DNA of 64,000 bases from Planctomycetota bacterium (GTDB lineage Bacteria > Planctomycetota > B15-G4 > SIAN01): contig JAEUIC010000018.1 of assembly GCA_016795285.1 (NCBI GenBank), positions 310,001 to 374,000 on the forward strand. Reading direction: 5' to 3'. The position numbers and the translations under genes are program-made. This document shows, piece after piece, positions 16,179 to 32,483 of the stretch. The stretch's first letter is position 1. Every line of letters starts with the position of its first letter. The notes beneath the pieces were generated by a model that did no database searches, had not been told where the DNA came from, and saw nothing but the letters and a program-made list of their open reading frames with translations.

Positions 16179-16375
16179 GCCGGCGACGCTCGGGGCGTCC
16201 CGATGCCGCGCTTGTGGCGGACGGGGCGTAGGTCGCGGAGAGCACTCGCAGCCGCACCGAACGACGGAATCGAACACGGGATCGAACTGGGAAACGATGA
16301 GGTGCGGCGCAGCCGGCAACGGCGCGCAGCACGGCGAGGAGCGGCGAGACGGCCGCCTCGCAGGAGGAGATCGCG

Positions 16376-16810
16376 GTGGCAGCACCTGGCAAGGAAGTAC
16401 TCGTCGTCGTGAAGCTCGCTCTGCCCGCCGGGCAGGCGACGCCGGCACCGCCGGTCGGCACCGCTCTCGGTCCGCACGGCATCAACATCGGGATGTTCGT
16501 CAAGCAGTACAACGACGCGACGCGCCCCCAGCAGGGCACGGTCGTCCCGGTCGAGCTGACCATCTTCAAGGACAAGAGCTTCAGCTTCGTGCTGAAGACG
16601 CCGCCCGCCTCGGTGCTGCTCAAGAAGGCGGCGAACGTCGCGAAGGGATCGGGGATCACGGGCAAGGAGACGGTGGGGACCGTCAACCGCAAGCAGGTCG
16701 AGGAGATCGCGAAGGTCAAGTTGCCTGACCTGCGCGCCAACTCGATCGAAGCGGCGATGCGGGTCGTCGAGGGGACGGCTCGCTCGATGGGGATCAAGGT
16801 CGAAGGTTGA
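16376..16810 (+). CDS. rplK: ribosomal protein L11
   Basis: L11 forms the GTPase-associated stalk base and binds 23S rRNA. The 144-residue protein has the N-terminal [17 protein letters not shown] region (where thiopeptides act), [12 protein letters not shown], and the C-terminal rRNA-binding domain with [25 protein letters not shown] split by conserved Gly and Lys. The GTG start is set by AGGAGGAG at good spacing and by family length. It begins the rplKAJL ribosomal stalk gene set, followed by rpoBC. Confidence 0.97.
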   Translation: MAAPGKEVLVVVKLALPAGQATPAPPVGTALGPHGINIGMFVKQYNDATRPQQGTVVPVELTIFKDKSFSFVLKTPPASVLLKKAANVAKGSGITGKETVGTVNRKQVEEIAKVKLPDLRANSIEAAMRVVEGTARSMGIKVEG

Positions 16811-16865
16811 GCCGAACGCCGTCGCCCGCACGCGGGCGAGGGCAGAAGTCAGGTAGCGAGCAAAC

Positions 16866-17549
16866 ATGCGAAAGCGTTCCAAGCGCTACCAGGAGAACGA
16901 CAAGGCGCTCGGTGGCCGGCGTAGCGCGCCGCTGCCCGAGGCGGTCGATCTCCTGAAGCGGACCAAGGCGCCGAAGTTCGACGAGACCGTCGACATCGCC
17001 GTGCGCCTCGGGATCGACACCAAGAAGTCCGACCAGATCGTGCGCGGCGCGATCTCGCTCCCGCACGGCGTCGGCAAGACGCTGCGCGTGATCTGCTTCG
17101 CCAAGGGCGAGCGGATCGACGTGGCCAAGGCCGCGGGAGCCATCGAGGTCGGCGGCGAGGAACTCGCCAAGCGGATCACCGACGGGTGGTTCGACTTCGA
17201 CGTCGTGGTCGCCGCACCGGACATGATGGGCATCGTCGGTCGACTCGGCAAAGTGCTCGGCCCGCAAGGCAAGATGCCTTCGCCGAAGAACGGCACGGTC
17301 ACCGCCGACGTCGCGAACGCGGTGCGCGAGTTCCGGGCCGGCAAGGTGCAGGTGCGCGCCGATGCGCACGGCATCGTGCACGCGCCGGTCGCCAAGCGGT
17401 CGTTCGCGACGCAGAAGATCGTCGAGAACGTCGAGGCGATCCTCGGCTTCATCCGGTCGCAGAAGCCGACGGCGTCCAAGGGCGTCTACATCCAGAGCGT
17501 CGCGCTCTCGACGACCATGGGGCCGGGCCTCTTCGTGGAGGGTGTCTGA
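16866..17549 (+). CDS. rplA: ribosomal protein L1
   Basis: L1 forms the mobile stalk at the E site. The protein is 227 residues, the usual length. The two-domain pattern is clear: VDIAVRLGIDTKKSDQ then RGAISLPHGVGK, the inserted second domain (around DFDVVVAAPDMM, GRLGKVLGPQGKMPSPKNGTV), and return to domain 1 with IVHAPVAKRSF. The LGPQGKMPSPKNGTV stretch is a variant of the usual GPRGLMPNPKTGTV. In many bacteria L1 represses translation of its own operon. It is four bases from rplJ. Confidence 0.97.
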   Translation: MRKRSKRYQENDKALGGRRSAPLPEAVDLLKRTKAPKFDETVDIAVRLGIDTKKSDQIVRGAISLPHGVGKTLRVICFAKGERIDVAKAAGAIEVGGEELAKRITDGWFDFDVVVAAPDMMGIVGRLGKVLGPQGKMPSPKNGTVTADVANAVREFRAGKVQVRADAHGIVHAPVAKRSFATQKIVENVEAILGFIRSQKPTASKGVYIQSVALSTTMGPGLFVEGV

Positions 17550-17553
17550 CGCC

Positions 17554-18084
17554 ATGGCGAACCGGATCAACACCGCCGTCGTCAAAGAGTACAAGCGGCG
17601 GCTCGGCGAGAGCCCCGACTTCGTCGCCGTCGACACGGCTGGACTGACCGTCGCGCAGTTCACCGAGCTGCGCAAGCTCGGCCGCGCGAAGGGGGTGAGC
17701 GTCCTGGTCGTGAAGACCTCGCTCGCCTGCATCGCTCTCAAGGACGCCGTGCAGGCCGATGCCTTGCGCGGCGTGCTGGCAGGCCCGACCGCCCTGATGT
17801 ACGGCGGCGAAGGCCTCCCGACGGTCGCTCGACTGGTGGCGGAGTACGCCAAGAAGTCGGGCAAGCTCGCCGTTCGCGGCGGGCTGTTCGAGAAGCAGAT
17901 CCTGACGCCGGCGCAGGTGGACAAGTTCCGGGACATCCCGGACCGTCGCACCTTGCTGGCGCAGATCCTCTCGACCGTCACTGCGCCGCTCAGCGGCGTG
18001 CTCGGCCTCACGCAGAGTCTCCTCTCGTCGCCGGCCGCGTTGGCCGACGCCCTGGCGAAGAAGCAGGAGAAGCCGGCCGCGTGA
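17554..18084 (+). CDS. rplJ: ribosomal protein L10
   Basis: L10 anchors L7/L12 dimers to the ribosome. The 176-residue protein has the N-terminal rRNA-binding domain (FVAVDTAGLTVAQFTELRKLGR, LVVKTSLACIAL, GPTALMYGGE) and a C-terminal helix for L12 dimers ending in a Lys/Glu/Pro-rich tail. GGAGGG before the ATG overlaps the end of rplA. The spacer to rplA is only 4 nt, so the large L10-binding leader found upstream of rplJ in many bacteria cannot exist here. Confidence 0.96.
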   Translation: MANRINTAVVKEYKRRLGESPDFVAVDTAGLTVAQFTELRKLGRAKGVSVLVVKTSLACIALKDAVQADALRGVLAGPTALMYGGEGLPTVARLVAEYAKKSGKLAVRGGLFEKQILTPAQVDKFRDIPDRRTLLAQILSTVTAPLSGVLGLTQSLLSSPAALADALAKKQEKPAA

Positions 18085-18109
18085 GACCGCGGCGGTGCGC
18101 GGGTCATCG

Positions 18110-18167
18110 CCGCCGGTTGCCGGCGGAGGTGGCGCGCGCGAGTGCGGGTCGCGATGGAGCGGCCCGC
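18110..18167 (+). promoter_or_regulatory. two hairpins between rplJ and rplL
   Basis: CCGCCGG-TTG-CCGGCGG (18110-18126, 7 bp) is followed by GCGGGTCGC/GCGGCCCGC (18144-18167, 9 bp with one G-T pair, 6-nt loop). They occupy the 139-nt gap before rplL and could stabilise or regulate the rplL message, which must be made in excess over rplJ. Confidence 0.5.
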
Positions 18168-18223
18168 GATGAACAGGAACCGATGCGCGCTTTCGAGCGC
18201 TCGAACGATTCACGGAGGATGCG

Positions 18224-18640
18224 ATGTCCCAGGCGATCATGGACCGACTGAATGGGCTGTCGGACGGCACGTCCAAGCAGCTGCTGACGACGATCTCGAA
18301 GATGACGGTGCTCGAGCTCGCGCAGTTCAAGAAGGACTTCGAGACCGTCTTCGATGTCCAGGCGGCGGCGGCGGTCGCGGCGGCCGCTCCGGCGGCGGCG
18401 GGCGGCGGCGAGGCGAAGGCCGAGGCGAAGACCTCGTTCGACGTCATCCTCACCGCGTCCGGCGACAAGAAGATCCAGGTGATCAAGGTCGTGCGCGAGA
18501 TCACGGGCCTCGGGCTGAAGGAAGCCAAGGACCTGGTCGAGGGTGCGCCGAAGCCGGTCAAGGCGGGCTGCACCAAGGAAGAGGCCGACGAGATCAAGAA
18601 GAAGCTCACCGAGAACGGCGCCACCGTCGAGATCAAGTGA
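18224..18640 (+). CDS. rplL: ribosomal protein L7/L12
   Basis: L7/L12 is the multi-copy stalk protein that recruits translation GTPases. The 138-residue protein has an N-terminal dimerisation helix (about 5-45), an Ala/Gly hinge (49-62), and the C-terminal domain with [31 protein letters not shown] in the conserved order. ACGGAGGATGCG before the ATG gives a strong ribosome site, fitting the high copy number. It precedes the attenuator-like hairpin and rpoB. Confidence 0.97.
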   Translation: MSQAIMDRLNGLSDGTSKQLLTTISKMTVLELAQFKKDFETVFDVQAAAAVAAAAPAAAGGGEAKAEAKTSFDVILTASGDKKIQVIKVVREITGLGLKEAKDLVEGAPKPVKAGCTKEEADEIKKKLTENGATVEIK

Positions 18641-18664
18641 CGCAAGTCACTCGCATCCTTCGAA

Positions 18665-18696
18665 CGCCCGGCCCCCGCGTGCGCGAGGGCCGGGCG
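18665..18696 (+). promoter_or_regulatory. attenuator-like hairpin between rplL and rpoB
   Basis: CGCCCGGCCC pairs perfectly with GGGCCGGGCG over 10 bp (12-nt loop). A short run of four T follows about 22 nt later. In E. coli a partial terminator at this point lowers rpoBC expression relative to the ribosomal genes; the same role is inferred here. Confidence 0.6.
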
Positions 18697-18754
18697 AGCC
18701 TGCTTGGTGCGAGGTTCCGTTTTCTCGTTCTCGTGATGAGCTGAGAGGAGCCGC

Positions 18755-22432
<3,678 letters not shown>

Positions 22433-22491
22433 CCCGGATCCCCCGCGCGAGCGCGGCCGCCCTGCGCGCGCGCGGTGGATCCAGGGAATCG

Positions 22492-22515
22492 ATGGGATGG
22501 TCGGCGGCGACCGTC
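22492..22515 (+). promoter_or_regulatory. hairpin just before the rpoC ribosome site
   Basis: GGGATGGTCG pairs with CGACCGTCCC over 10 bp (one G-T pair) around a GCGG tetraloop. GAGGAAAGG, the rpoC ribosome site, begins three bases downstream. It may mark a processing site or tune rpoC translation. Confidence 0.45.
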
Positions 22516-22538
22516 CCGCTGAGGAAAGGTGCGATTCG

Positions 22539-26651
<4,113 letters not shown>

Positions 26652-26688
26652 CCGGGGGCCGATCTGCGGACCCCGTGCGTGCAACCGA

Positions 26689-26763
26689 TTGAAACGCGGC
26701 GACGAGTCGCTTGAATCATCGGCCCTTCACGGGCCAATCCAAGGTGGGCCCCACGGGGCCCCG
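26689..26763 (+). promoter_or_regulatory. rpsL leader: possible promoter and two hairpins
   Basis: TTGAAA (26689-26694), a 16-nt spacer and TTGAAT (26711-26716) could form a promoter. Downstream are GGCCC-TTCAC-GGGCC (26721-26735) and GGGCCC/GGGCCC (26746-26761, 4-nt loop). The second hairpin ends two bases before the GAGG ribosome site of rpsL, so folding could influence translation. Confidence 0.4.
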
Positions 26764-26771
26764 AGGTAGCA

Positions 26772-27146
26772 ATGCCGACGATCAATCAGCTGGTTCGACA
26801 TGGCCGCCTGCGCCGGCCGAAGCGGACGAAGTCGCCCGCGCTCGAGGCGTGCGCGCAGAAGCGTGGCGTGTGCACCGTGGTGCGCACCATGACCCCGAAG
26901 AAGCCGAACTCGGCGTTGCGCAAGATCGCGCGCGTCAAGCTCTCGACGGGCAAGGAAGTGACCGCCTACATCGGCGGCGTCGGCCACAACCTGCAGGAGC
27001 ACTCGATCGTGCTCGTGCGCGGCGGTCGCGTCCCCGACCTCCCCGGCGTGCGTTATCACATCGTCCGCGGCACCCTCGACTCGGCCGGCGTGTCCGATCG
27101 CAAGCAGGGTCGTTCGCTTTACGGCGCCAAGCGCCCCAAGACTTGA
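26772..27146 (+). CDS. rpsL: ribosomal protein S12
   Basis: S12 sits at the decoding centre of the 30S subunit. The 124-residue protein matches the family along its length: [28 protein letters not shown] with Lys43 and Lys44 intact, and [16 protein letters not shown]. The loop normally reads [11 protein letters not shown]; here it reads [11 protein letters not shown], so Pro88 replaces the near-universal Lys88, a site where changes alter streptomycin response. Asp89, the usual methylthiolation site, is kept. GAGGT precedes the ATG. It is 11 nt from rpsG. Confidence 0.98.
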   Translation: MPTINQLVRHGRLRRPKRTKSPALEACAQKRGVCTVVRTMTPKKPNSALRKIARVKLSTGKEVTAYIGGVGHNLQEHSIVLVRGGRVPDLPGVRYHIVRGTLDSAGVSDRKQGRSLYGAKRPKT

Positions 27147-27157
27147 GCTGACCACCC

Positions 27158-27631
27158 ATGCCTAGGAAGTACGAGTCCACCGAGAAGTTCCTCCGTCCCG
27201 ATCCGCGCTACAGCAGCAAGCTGATCGCGCGCTTCATCAACTGCGTGATGAACGATGGCAAGAAGGCGACGGCGCAGGCCGTCGTCTACGACGCCATGGA
27301 TCTCCTGAAGAAGAAGATCCCGGAGAAGGAGCCGATCGACGTCTTCTCCGACGCCATCAACAACGTGAAGCCGATGGTCGAGGTCCGTTCGCGGCGTGTC
27401 GGCGGCGCGACGCTGCAGGTCCCGCACGAGGTCAAGCGCAACCGCCAGCAGAGCCTGGCGATCCGCTGGATCCTCGAAGGGGCGCGCGGGAAGAAGGGCA
27501 AGCCGATGTGCAAGCGGCTCGCCGAAGAGCTCTTCGACGCGTTCAACAAGCAGGGCTCGGCGTTCACGAAGCGCGAGAACACCCACAAGATGGCCGAGGC
27601 CAACGAGGCGTTCGCGCACTTCGCCTGGTAG
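27158..27631 (+). CDS. rpsG: ribosomal protein S7
   Basis: S7 nucleates the head of the 30S subunit and contacts tRNA in the E site. The 157-residue protein is of normal length and begins [20 protein letters not shown]. The conserved [32 protein letters not shown] and the C-terminal [16 protein letters not shown] are all present. A strong terminator follows, so rpsL-rpsG is a short two-gene unit separate from fusA. Confidence 0.97.
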   Translation: MPRKYESTEKFLRPDPRYSSKLIARFINCVMNDGKKATAQAVVYDAMDLLKKKIPEKEPIDVFSDAINNVKPMVEVRSRRVGGATLQVPHEVKRNRQQSLAIRWILEGARGKKGKPMCKRLAEELFDAFNKQGSAFTKRENTHKMAEANEAFAHFAW

Positions 27632-27676
27632 GCCGCGCGCTCCCGCGCTCGACCTGCTCTCCGAATCGTCCCGAAG

Positions 27677-27701
27677 CACGGCCCGCCCCAGGCGGGCCGT
27701 G
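27677..27701 (+). terminator. terminator after rpsG
   Basis: CACGGCCCGCC pairs perfectly with GGCGGGCCGTG over 11 bp with a 3-nt loop, followed by TCCATTTCC. It lies 45 nt after the rpsG stop and separates rpsL-rpsG from fusA. The T content after the stem is modest. Confidence 0.65.
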
Positions 27702-27791
27702 TCCATTTCCGTCCCGGCGCGATCGACCGCCTCTCGCCATTCGGCTCCCGCGCCCGCGGGTCGTCGGCCCGGGGAGGCGCTCCGGTCGGGC

Positions 27792-27797
27792 TATGCT
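27792..27797 (+). promoter_or_regulatory. possible -10 element for fusA
   Basis: TATGCT, in the same TATGCTCGC context seen before trpS, lies about 118 nt upstream of fusA and after the rpsG terminator. No convincing -35 is visible. A promoter is expected in this 283-nt gap; this is the best candidate by eye. Confidence 0.3.
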
Positions 27798-27914
27798 CGC
27801 CGCCCTTTCCGCCGCGGACCAGCAGCGCTCGCGGCGGGACCGCGCAAGCCACGGCCGCTCGCCCGGCGATGCGCGCCTGGCTCGCCCCTCGTCCTGATCC
27901 GGATCGGAATCGCC

Positions 27915-29966
27915 ATGCCCGTCGACCTCAAGACCGTCCGCAACATCGGCATCGTCGCGCACATCGACGCCGGCAAGACGACGCTCAGCGAGCGCATCCT
28001 CTACTACACGAAGAGGGAGCATCGCATGGGCACGGTCGACGAGGGGACCGCGAAGATGGACTACCTCGAGGAGGAGCAGCAGCGCGGGATCACCATCACC
28101 TCGGCCGCCACCAGCTGCGCCTGGAAGGGGCACCACATCAACCTGATCGACACGCCGGGCCACGTCGACTTCACGGCGGAGGTCGAGCGGTCGCTTTCGG
28201 TCCTCGATGGCGCGGTCGGCGTCTTCTGCGGCGTGGCGGGCGTGCAGGCGCAGTCGGAGACGGTCTGGCGGCAGGCCGATCGCCACCACGTCCCGCGCAT
28301 CGCCTTCGTCAACAAGCTCGACCGGACCGGTGCCGACCCCGATCGCGCGGTCCGCTCGATCCGCGCCCGGCTCGGCGTCAACGCGGTCGCCGCGCAGCTG
28401 CCGATCGGCCGCGAGCGCGACTTCGAAGGGGTCGTCGACCTCGTCCGCGAGATCGCCCTGGTCTGGACCGACGAGCTCGGCGAGACGTTCGAGGAGCGTC
28501 CCATCCCGGCGGCGCTGAAGGACGACGCCGAACTCGCGCGCGCCGACCTCGTCGAGCAGCTCGCCAACGTCGACGACCAGCTCTCGCTCCATTTCCTCGA
28601 AGGCAAGCCGATCGGCGCGGAGGAGCTGAAGCAGGCGCTGCGGCGCGCCGTGATCGCCCGCAAGCTCGTGCCGGTCTTCTTCGGCGCGGCGCTGCGCAAC
28701 CGCGGCATCCAGGCGGTGCTCGACGCGATCGTCGACTACCTGCCGTCGCCGATCGACGTCGGCGCGATGGAGGTCGCGCGCATCGACGGCAAGGGGAAGG
28801 AGCGGTTCGCGCCGGACCCCGCCGACGACCTGCTCGCGCTCGCCTTCAAGACGATCCACGACGCGCACGGCGACCTCACCTTCCTGCGCATCTACAGCGG
28901 CGTCCTGAAGAGCAACCAGTCGGTCTTCAACTCCCGCGAGCAGAAGGCCGAGCGGGTCGGTCGCCTCTATCGCATGCACGCCGACGAGCGCGAGGCGCTC
29001 GAGGAGGCGGGGCCGGGCGAGATCGTCGGCGCCATCGGGCTGCGCTTCACCAAGACCGGCGACACGCTCTGCCCCAAGCCGCGCGCGGTGCAGATCGAGG
29101 GCATGCAGTTCCCCGACACCGTGATCTCGCAGTCGATCGAGCCGAAGACCGCCGCCGATCGCGATGCGCTGAACGAAGCGCTCGAGTTCGTCGCGCGCGA
29201 CGACCCAACCTTCCGCTACCGCATCGACGAGGAGACCGGCCAGGCGATCGTCTCGGGGATGGGGGAGCTCCACCTCGAGATCGTCTCGAACCGCATCGGA
29301 CGCGACTACAAGGTCCCGATCCGCATCGGCAAGCCGCGCGTCGCCTACCGCCAGACGGCGGCGCAGGCGATGGAGGGCGACGCGACCTTCCGGCACGTCT
29401 TCGCGGGCAAGCCGCAGTTCGGTCGCGTCCGCTTGCGCGTCGAGCCGCGCGAGCAGATCCAGCCGACCGTCCACCTCTCGATCCCGAACGACCGGGTCCA
29501 CCGCACCTTCTGGCTCGCCATCGAGCAGGCCGCGAAGGCGGCGGTGAAGTCGGGCCTCGATCTCGGCTACCCGATCGTGCGCGTCCACGTCGAGGTGTTC
29601 GACGGCGAGACGCGGGAGGGGGAGACGACCGAAGCGGCGCTCGCGAAGGCGACCGACGATGCCTTCCAGGACGCCATGAAGAAGGCGGGGGCGGTGCTGC
29701 TCGAGCCGATCATGGCGTTCGAGGTGCAGACGCCGACCGAGTTCATGAAGTCGGTGACCGGGGACCTGAATGCGCGGCGGGGGGCGATCGACGCGGTCGA
29801 CACCCAGAACGACTTCGCGAAGATCGCCGGACGCGTGCCGCTCGCCGAGACGTTCGGTTACTCGACGGTGCTGCGCTCCATGTCGCAGGGGCGGGCGAGC
29901 TTCTCGATGCAGCCGGCCGACTACCAGCCGGTGCCTCCGGAGGTCGCGAACCGGCTGACGTTCTGA
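27915..29966 (+). CDS. fusA: elongation factor G
   Basis: EF-G is the GTPase that moves tRNAs and mRNA through the ribosome. The 683-residue protein has AHIDAGKTT (15-23), switch I with GITITSAAT, DTPGH (79-83), NKLD (133-136), the G' and domain II region, and domains III-V ending in TFGYSTVLRSMSQGRASFSMQPADYQPVP. Two points are unusual: it has its own transcription unit, and stretches such as GVAGVQAQSETVWRQADRH look intermediate between canonical EF-G and the spd/mitochondrial types known from planctomycetes and spirochaetes. It could be the main translocase or a recycling paralogue; only one copy is visible here. The ATG is set by the VRNIGIVAHID opening. Confidence 0.95.
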   Translation: MPVDLKTVRNIGIVAHIDAGKTTLSERILYYTKREHRMGTVDEGTAKMDYLEEEQQRGITITSAATSCAWKGHHINLIDTPGHVDFTAEVERSLSVLDGAVGVFCGVAGVQAQSETVWRQADRHHVPRIAFVNKLDRTGADPDRAVRSIRARLGVNAVAAQLPIGRERDFEGVVDLVREIALVWTDELGETFEERPIPAALKDDAELARADLVEQLANVDDQLSLHFLEGKPIGAEELKQALRRAVIARKLVPVFFGAALRNRGIQAVLDAIVDYLPSPIDVGAMEVARIDGKGKERFAPDPADDLLALAFKTIHDAHGDLTFLRIYSGVLKSNQSVFNSREQKAERVGRLYRMHADEREALEEAGPGEIVGAIGLRFTKTGDTLCPKPRAVQIEGMQFPDTVISQSIEPKTAADRDALNEALEFVARDDPTFRYRIDEETGQAIVSGMGELHLEIVSNRIGRDYKVPIRIGKPRVAYRQTAAQAMEGDATFRHVFAGKPQFGRVRLRVEPREQIQPTVHLSIPNDRVHRTFWLAIEQAAKAAVKSGLDLGYPIVRVHVEVFDGETREGETTEAALAKATDDAFQDAMKKAGAVLLEPIMAFEVQTPTEFMKSVTGDLNARRGAIDAVDTQNDFAKIAGRVPLAETFGYSTVLRSMSQGRASFSMQPADYQPVPPEVANRLTF

Positions 29967-30085
29967 TCGAGTCGGAAGCCGCGAAACGCCGGTTGCCGCC
30001 GCGGGAAGGGGGGGCGCTGGCGGCCCGTTCCCCGTCGGCCGCGCCCGAAGTGGAGCGCTCCCCCGGGAGACGCAAGAGAATGTCA

Positions 30086-30113
30086 TTGACTTGCGGGCGA
30101 CCCCTCCTAGGAT
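30086..30113 (+). promoter_or_regulatory. promoter of the S10-spc-alpha cluster
   Basis: TTGACT (30086-30091), a 16-nt spacer, TAGGAT (30108-30113). It is the only strong promoter seen before rpsJ, so it may drive much of the 15-kb ribosomal cluster. The predicted start near 30120 leaves a leader of about 170 nt. Confidence 0.65.
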
Positions 30114-30119
30114 CTCCCG

Positions 30120-30291
30120 GCCCGCTTTTTTCAGCAAGACAAGTGATTGCACCCCGCCAACCCTGGCCACCCGCCCCTCGAGGGCGGACAAGGCATGGGG
30201 ACGAGGGGGTGCTTGACCCTGTTCTAGGCGAAGTGCGGGGCGGCACCCGCCGTGGATCCCGCTCGTTCGTGGAACGCTCCGAGAAGCTCTC
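30120..30291 (+). promoter_or_regulatory. folded leader upstream of rpsJ
   Basis: The leader can form a closing stem GCACCCC (30149-30155) with GGGGTGC (30206-30212). It encloses a hairpin CCGCCC-CTCGA-GGGCGG (30171-30187), and a smaller GCGGG/CCCGC hairpin follows near 30236-30251. A T6 tract at 30126-30131 precedes it. In E. coli the S10 leader binds L4 for autoregulation. This one has a different sequence, so a like role is inference. Confidence 0.5.
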
Positions 30292-30603
<312 letters not shown>

Positions 30604-30713
30604 GGTTGCTCGGAGTTCTGGGCCGGTGAGCCGGTTTCGCGGTGATCCGGGTGCGGTGAGCGGGGTTCTGCGGCGCGCTCGATGAAGACGCGCGACGTCG
30701 AGGGAGACTGAAG

Positions 30714-31379
30714 GTGGCCGACGCTGTTCCATACAAGGCGATCCTCGCCCGCAAGGAGGGGATGACGCAGCTGTTCGACGAGAAGGGGCAGATCGTCCCG
30801 GTCACCGTGCTGAAGGCCGGCCCCTGCATCGTCACGCAGGTCAAGACCAAGGAGAGCGATGGCTACCACGCGCTCCAGGTCGGATTCCTCGCGCAGAAGG
30901 CGCAGCGACTGAACAAGCCGCAGCGCATCGAGGCGGAGAAGCGCAAGGTCGGCGCGCAGAAGATGCTGCGCGAGATCCGGCTCGACGTCGCCTCCGAGCA
31001 GAAGGTCGGCGACGCGATCAAGTGCGACGTCTTCAAGCCCGGCGATCTCGTCGACGTGATCGGTGCGGCGAAGGGGCGCGGCTTCTCGGGCGTCATGACG
31101 GCCTGGAACTTCGGCCACAAGCCGCGGTCGCGCGGCAACATGAACGTGCGCGGCCCCGGCGCGATCGGCATGCGTACCTGGCCCGGGCGCATCTTGCGCG
31201 GCAAGCGCATGGCGACCCACTGGGGCACCGAGCGCATCACGGTCAAGAACCTGCGCGTGATCGCGGTTCAGCCCGAGCACGACACGCTCCTCGTCAAGGG
31301 AGCGGTCCCCGGCACGGATGACGGCATCGTCTTCGTGCAGCTGGCGCGCTCGGTCCGTCGTTTCGCGAAGTCGTCGTGA
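30714..31379 (+). CDS. rplC: ribosomal protein L3
   Basis: L3 binds 23S rRNA and reaches the peptidyl-transferase centre with its central loop. The 221-residue protein starts with ILARKEGMTQLFDEKGQIVPVTVL and has the family signature GRGFSGVMTAWNFG, then RGNMNVRGPGAIGMRTWPGRILRGKRM, a somewhat divergent loop, and ERITVKNLRVI. The GTG is chosen from family length; AGGGAGACTGAAG lies upstream. L3 and L4 are neighbours, as in nearly all bacteria. Confidence 0.96.
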   Translation: MADAVPYKAILARKEGMTQLFDEKGQIVPVTVLKAGPCIVTQVKTKESDGYHALQVGFLAQKAQRLNKPQRIEAEKRKVGAQKMLREIRLDVASEQKVGDAIKCDVFKPGDLVDVIGAAKGRGFSGVMTAWNFGHKPRSRGNMNVRGPGAIGMRTWPGRILRGKRMATHWGTERITVKNLRVIAVQPEHDTLLVKGAVPGTDDGIVFVQLARSVRRFAKSS

Positions 31380-31404
31380 CGTTGGTGAGGACAGGTCGAT
31401 AGTC

Positions 31405-32064
31405 ATGGCAACTACCAAAGAGTCCCCGACGACGGCGCAGGCGAAGGTCCTGGATGGCGGCTCGGTCGCGACCCGCACGATCGACCTCGCGCTGTTCGGC
31501 ACCGGTCGCCGGCGTCAGCTGCTGAAGCAGGCGGCGATCGCCTACCAGGCGAACGCTCGCCAGGGCACCCACAAGGCGAAGCGGCGCGCCGAGACCTCGT
31601 ACTCCGAGGCGAAGCCGTGGCCGCAGAAGCACACCGGTCGGGCGCGCGCGGGCGACAAGAACTCGCCGCTGTGGCGCCACGGCGGCACGATCTTCGGCCC
31701 GATCCCGCGCGACTATCGGCAGTACCTGCCGCGGCGCGCGCTGCGCGAGGCGCTGCGTTCCGCGCTCTTCGGCAAGCTCGTCGACGGCGAGGTCGCTTTC
31801 ATCGACAAGCTCGCGCTCCCGAAGCCTTCGACCAAGGCAGCGGCCAAGTGCCTGAAGGACCTCGGCGCCGATCGCAGCGTCACCGTCGTGGTGAGCGGCG
31901 ACAGCGACACGGTCTACCGCAGCTTCCGCAACCTCGAGCGCGTCGACGTGATCCCCGCGACCGAGGTGAACGCGCTCCACGTCCTGCAGCGCAAGCACCT
32001 CGTCTTCGTGGGCGATGCGTTCGCCGCGGTGGCGAAGCGGCTGGCAGGAAAGGCGAACGACTGA
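31405..32064 (+). CDS. rplD: ribosomal protein L4
   Basis: L4 lines the nascent-peptide tunnel and in some bacteria represses its own operon. The 219-residue protein keeps the tunnel loop (RQGTHKAKRRAETSYSEAKPWPQKHTGRARAG with conserved KPW..K.TG.AR.G), the GGTIFGPIPRDY stretch and the Rossmann-like C-terminal half (VSGDSDTVYRSFRNL, VNALHVLQ). The first 25 residues are a polar extension before the ATRTIDLALF core. It is followed by a 113-nt gap with a hairpin. Confidence 0.95.
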   Translation: MATTKESPTTAQAKVLDGGSVATRTIDLALFGTGRRRQLLKQAAIAYQANARQGTHKAKRRAETSYSEAKPWPQKHTGRARAGDKNSPLWRHGGTIFGPIPRDYRQYLPRRALREALRSALFGKLVDGEVAFIDKLALPKPSTKAAAKCLKDLGADRSVTVVVSGDSDTVYRSFRNLERVDVIPATEVNALHVLQRKHLVFVGDAFAAVAKRLAGKAND

Positions 32065-32078
32065 CGCAATCGGAACGA

Positions 32079-32103
32079 GTGACGACGCGGAAGCGTGCGT
32101 CAC
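32079..32103 (+). promoter_or_regulatory. hairpin between rplD and rplW
   Basis: GTGACGACGC and GCGTGCGTCAC form a stem with a one-base bulge, closed by a GGAA tetraloop of the stable GNRA class. It lies mid-gap, about 75 nt before rplW. Confidence 0.45.
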
Positions 32104-32177
32104 CGCGGAGCGCCCCGCAACGATGAGGCGCGATCGGCCGGCCCCTCCGGCGCGATCGGACGAGGACGAGGAATCCC

Positions 32178-32459
32178 ATGCTCGAGGCCCGCGACATCAT
32201 CAAGAAGCCGCTCGTCACGGAGAAGACGACGTACATGCAGGATGCGCTGCACCAGTACGTCTTCCTCGTGCACCCCGACGCCAATCGCCTGCAGGTGAAG
32301 GGCGCGGTCGAGCAGCTGTTCAGCGTGAAGGTGACCTCGGTGCGCACGATGGTGCGCAAGGGCAAGCCGCGCCGCGCCTTCGGGCGCCCGATCACGACTC
32401 GTCCGTTCAAGCGCGCGATCGTCACGCTGCGCGACGGCGACAAGATCGAAGTCGTCTGA
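32178..32459 (+). CDS. rplW: ribosomal protein L23
   Basis: L23 lies at the tunnel exit and is the docking point for trigger factor and SRP. The 93-residue protein starts DIIKKPLVTEKTTYMQD and continues YVFLVHPDANRLQVKGAVEQLF, the RNA-binding loop VRKGKPRRAFGRP, and a final strand DKIEVV. Length and motifs are typical. It is 24 nt from rplB. Confidence 0.96.
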   Translation: MLEARDIIKKPLVTEKTTYMQDALHQYVFLVHPDANRLQVKGAVEQLFSVKVTSVRTMVRKGKPRRAFGRPITTRPFKRAIVTLRDGDKIEVV

Positions 32460-32483
32460 GCGAACGGGAGCCGGAGAGAACCG

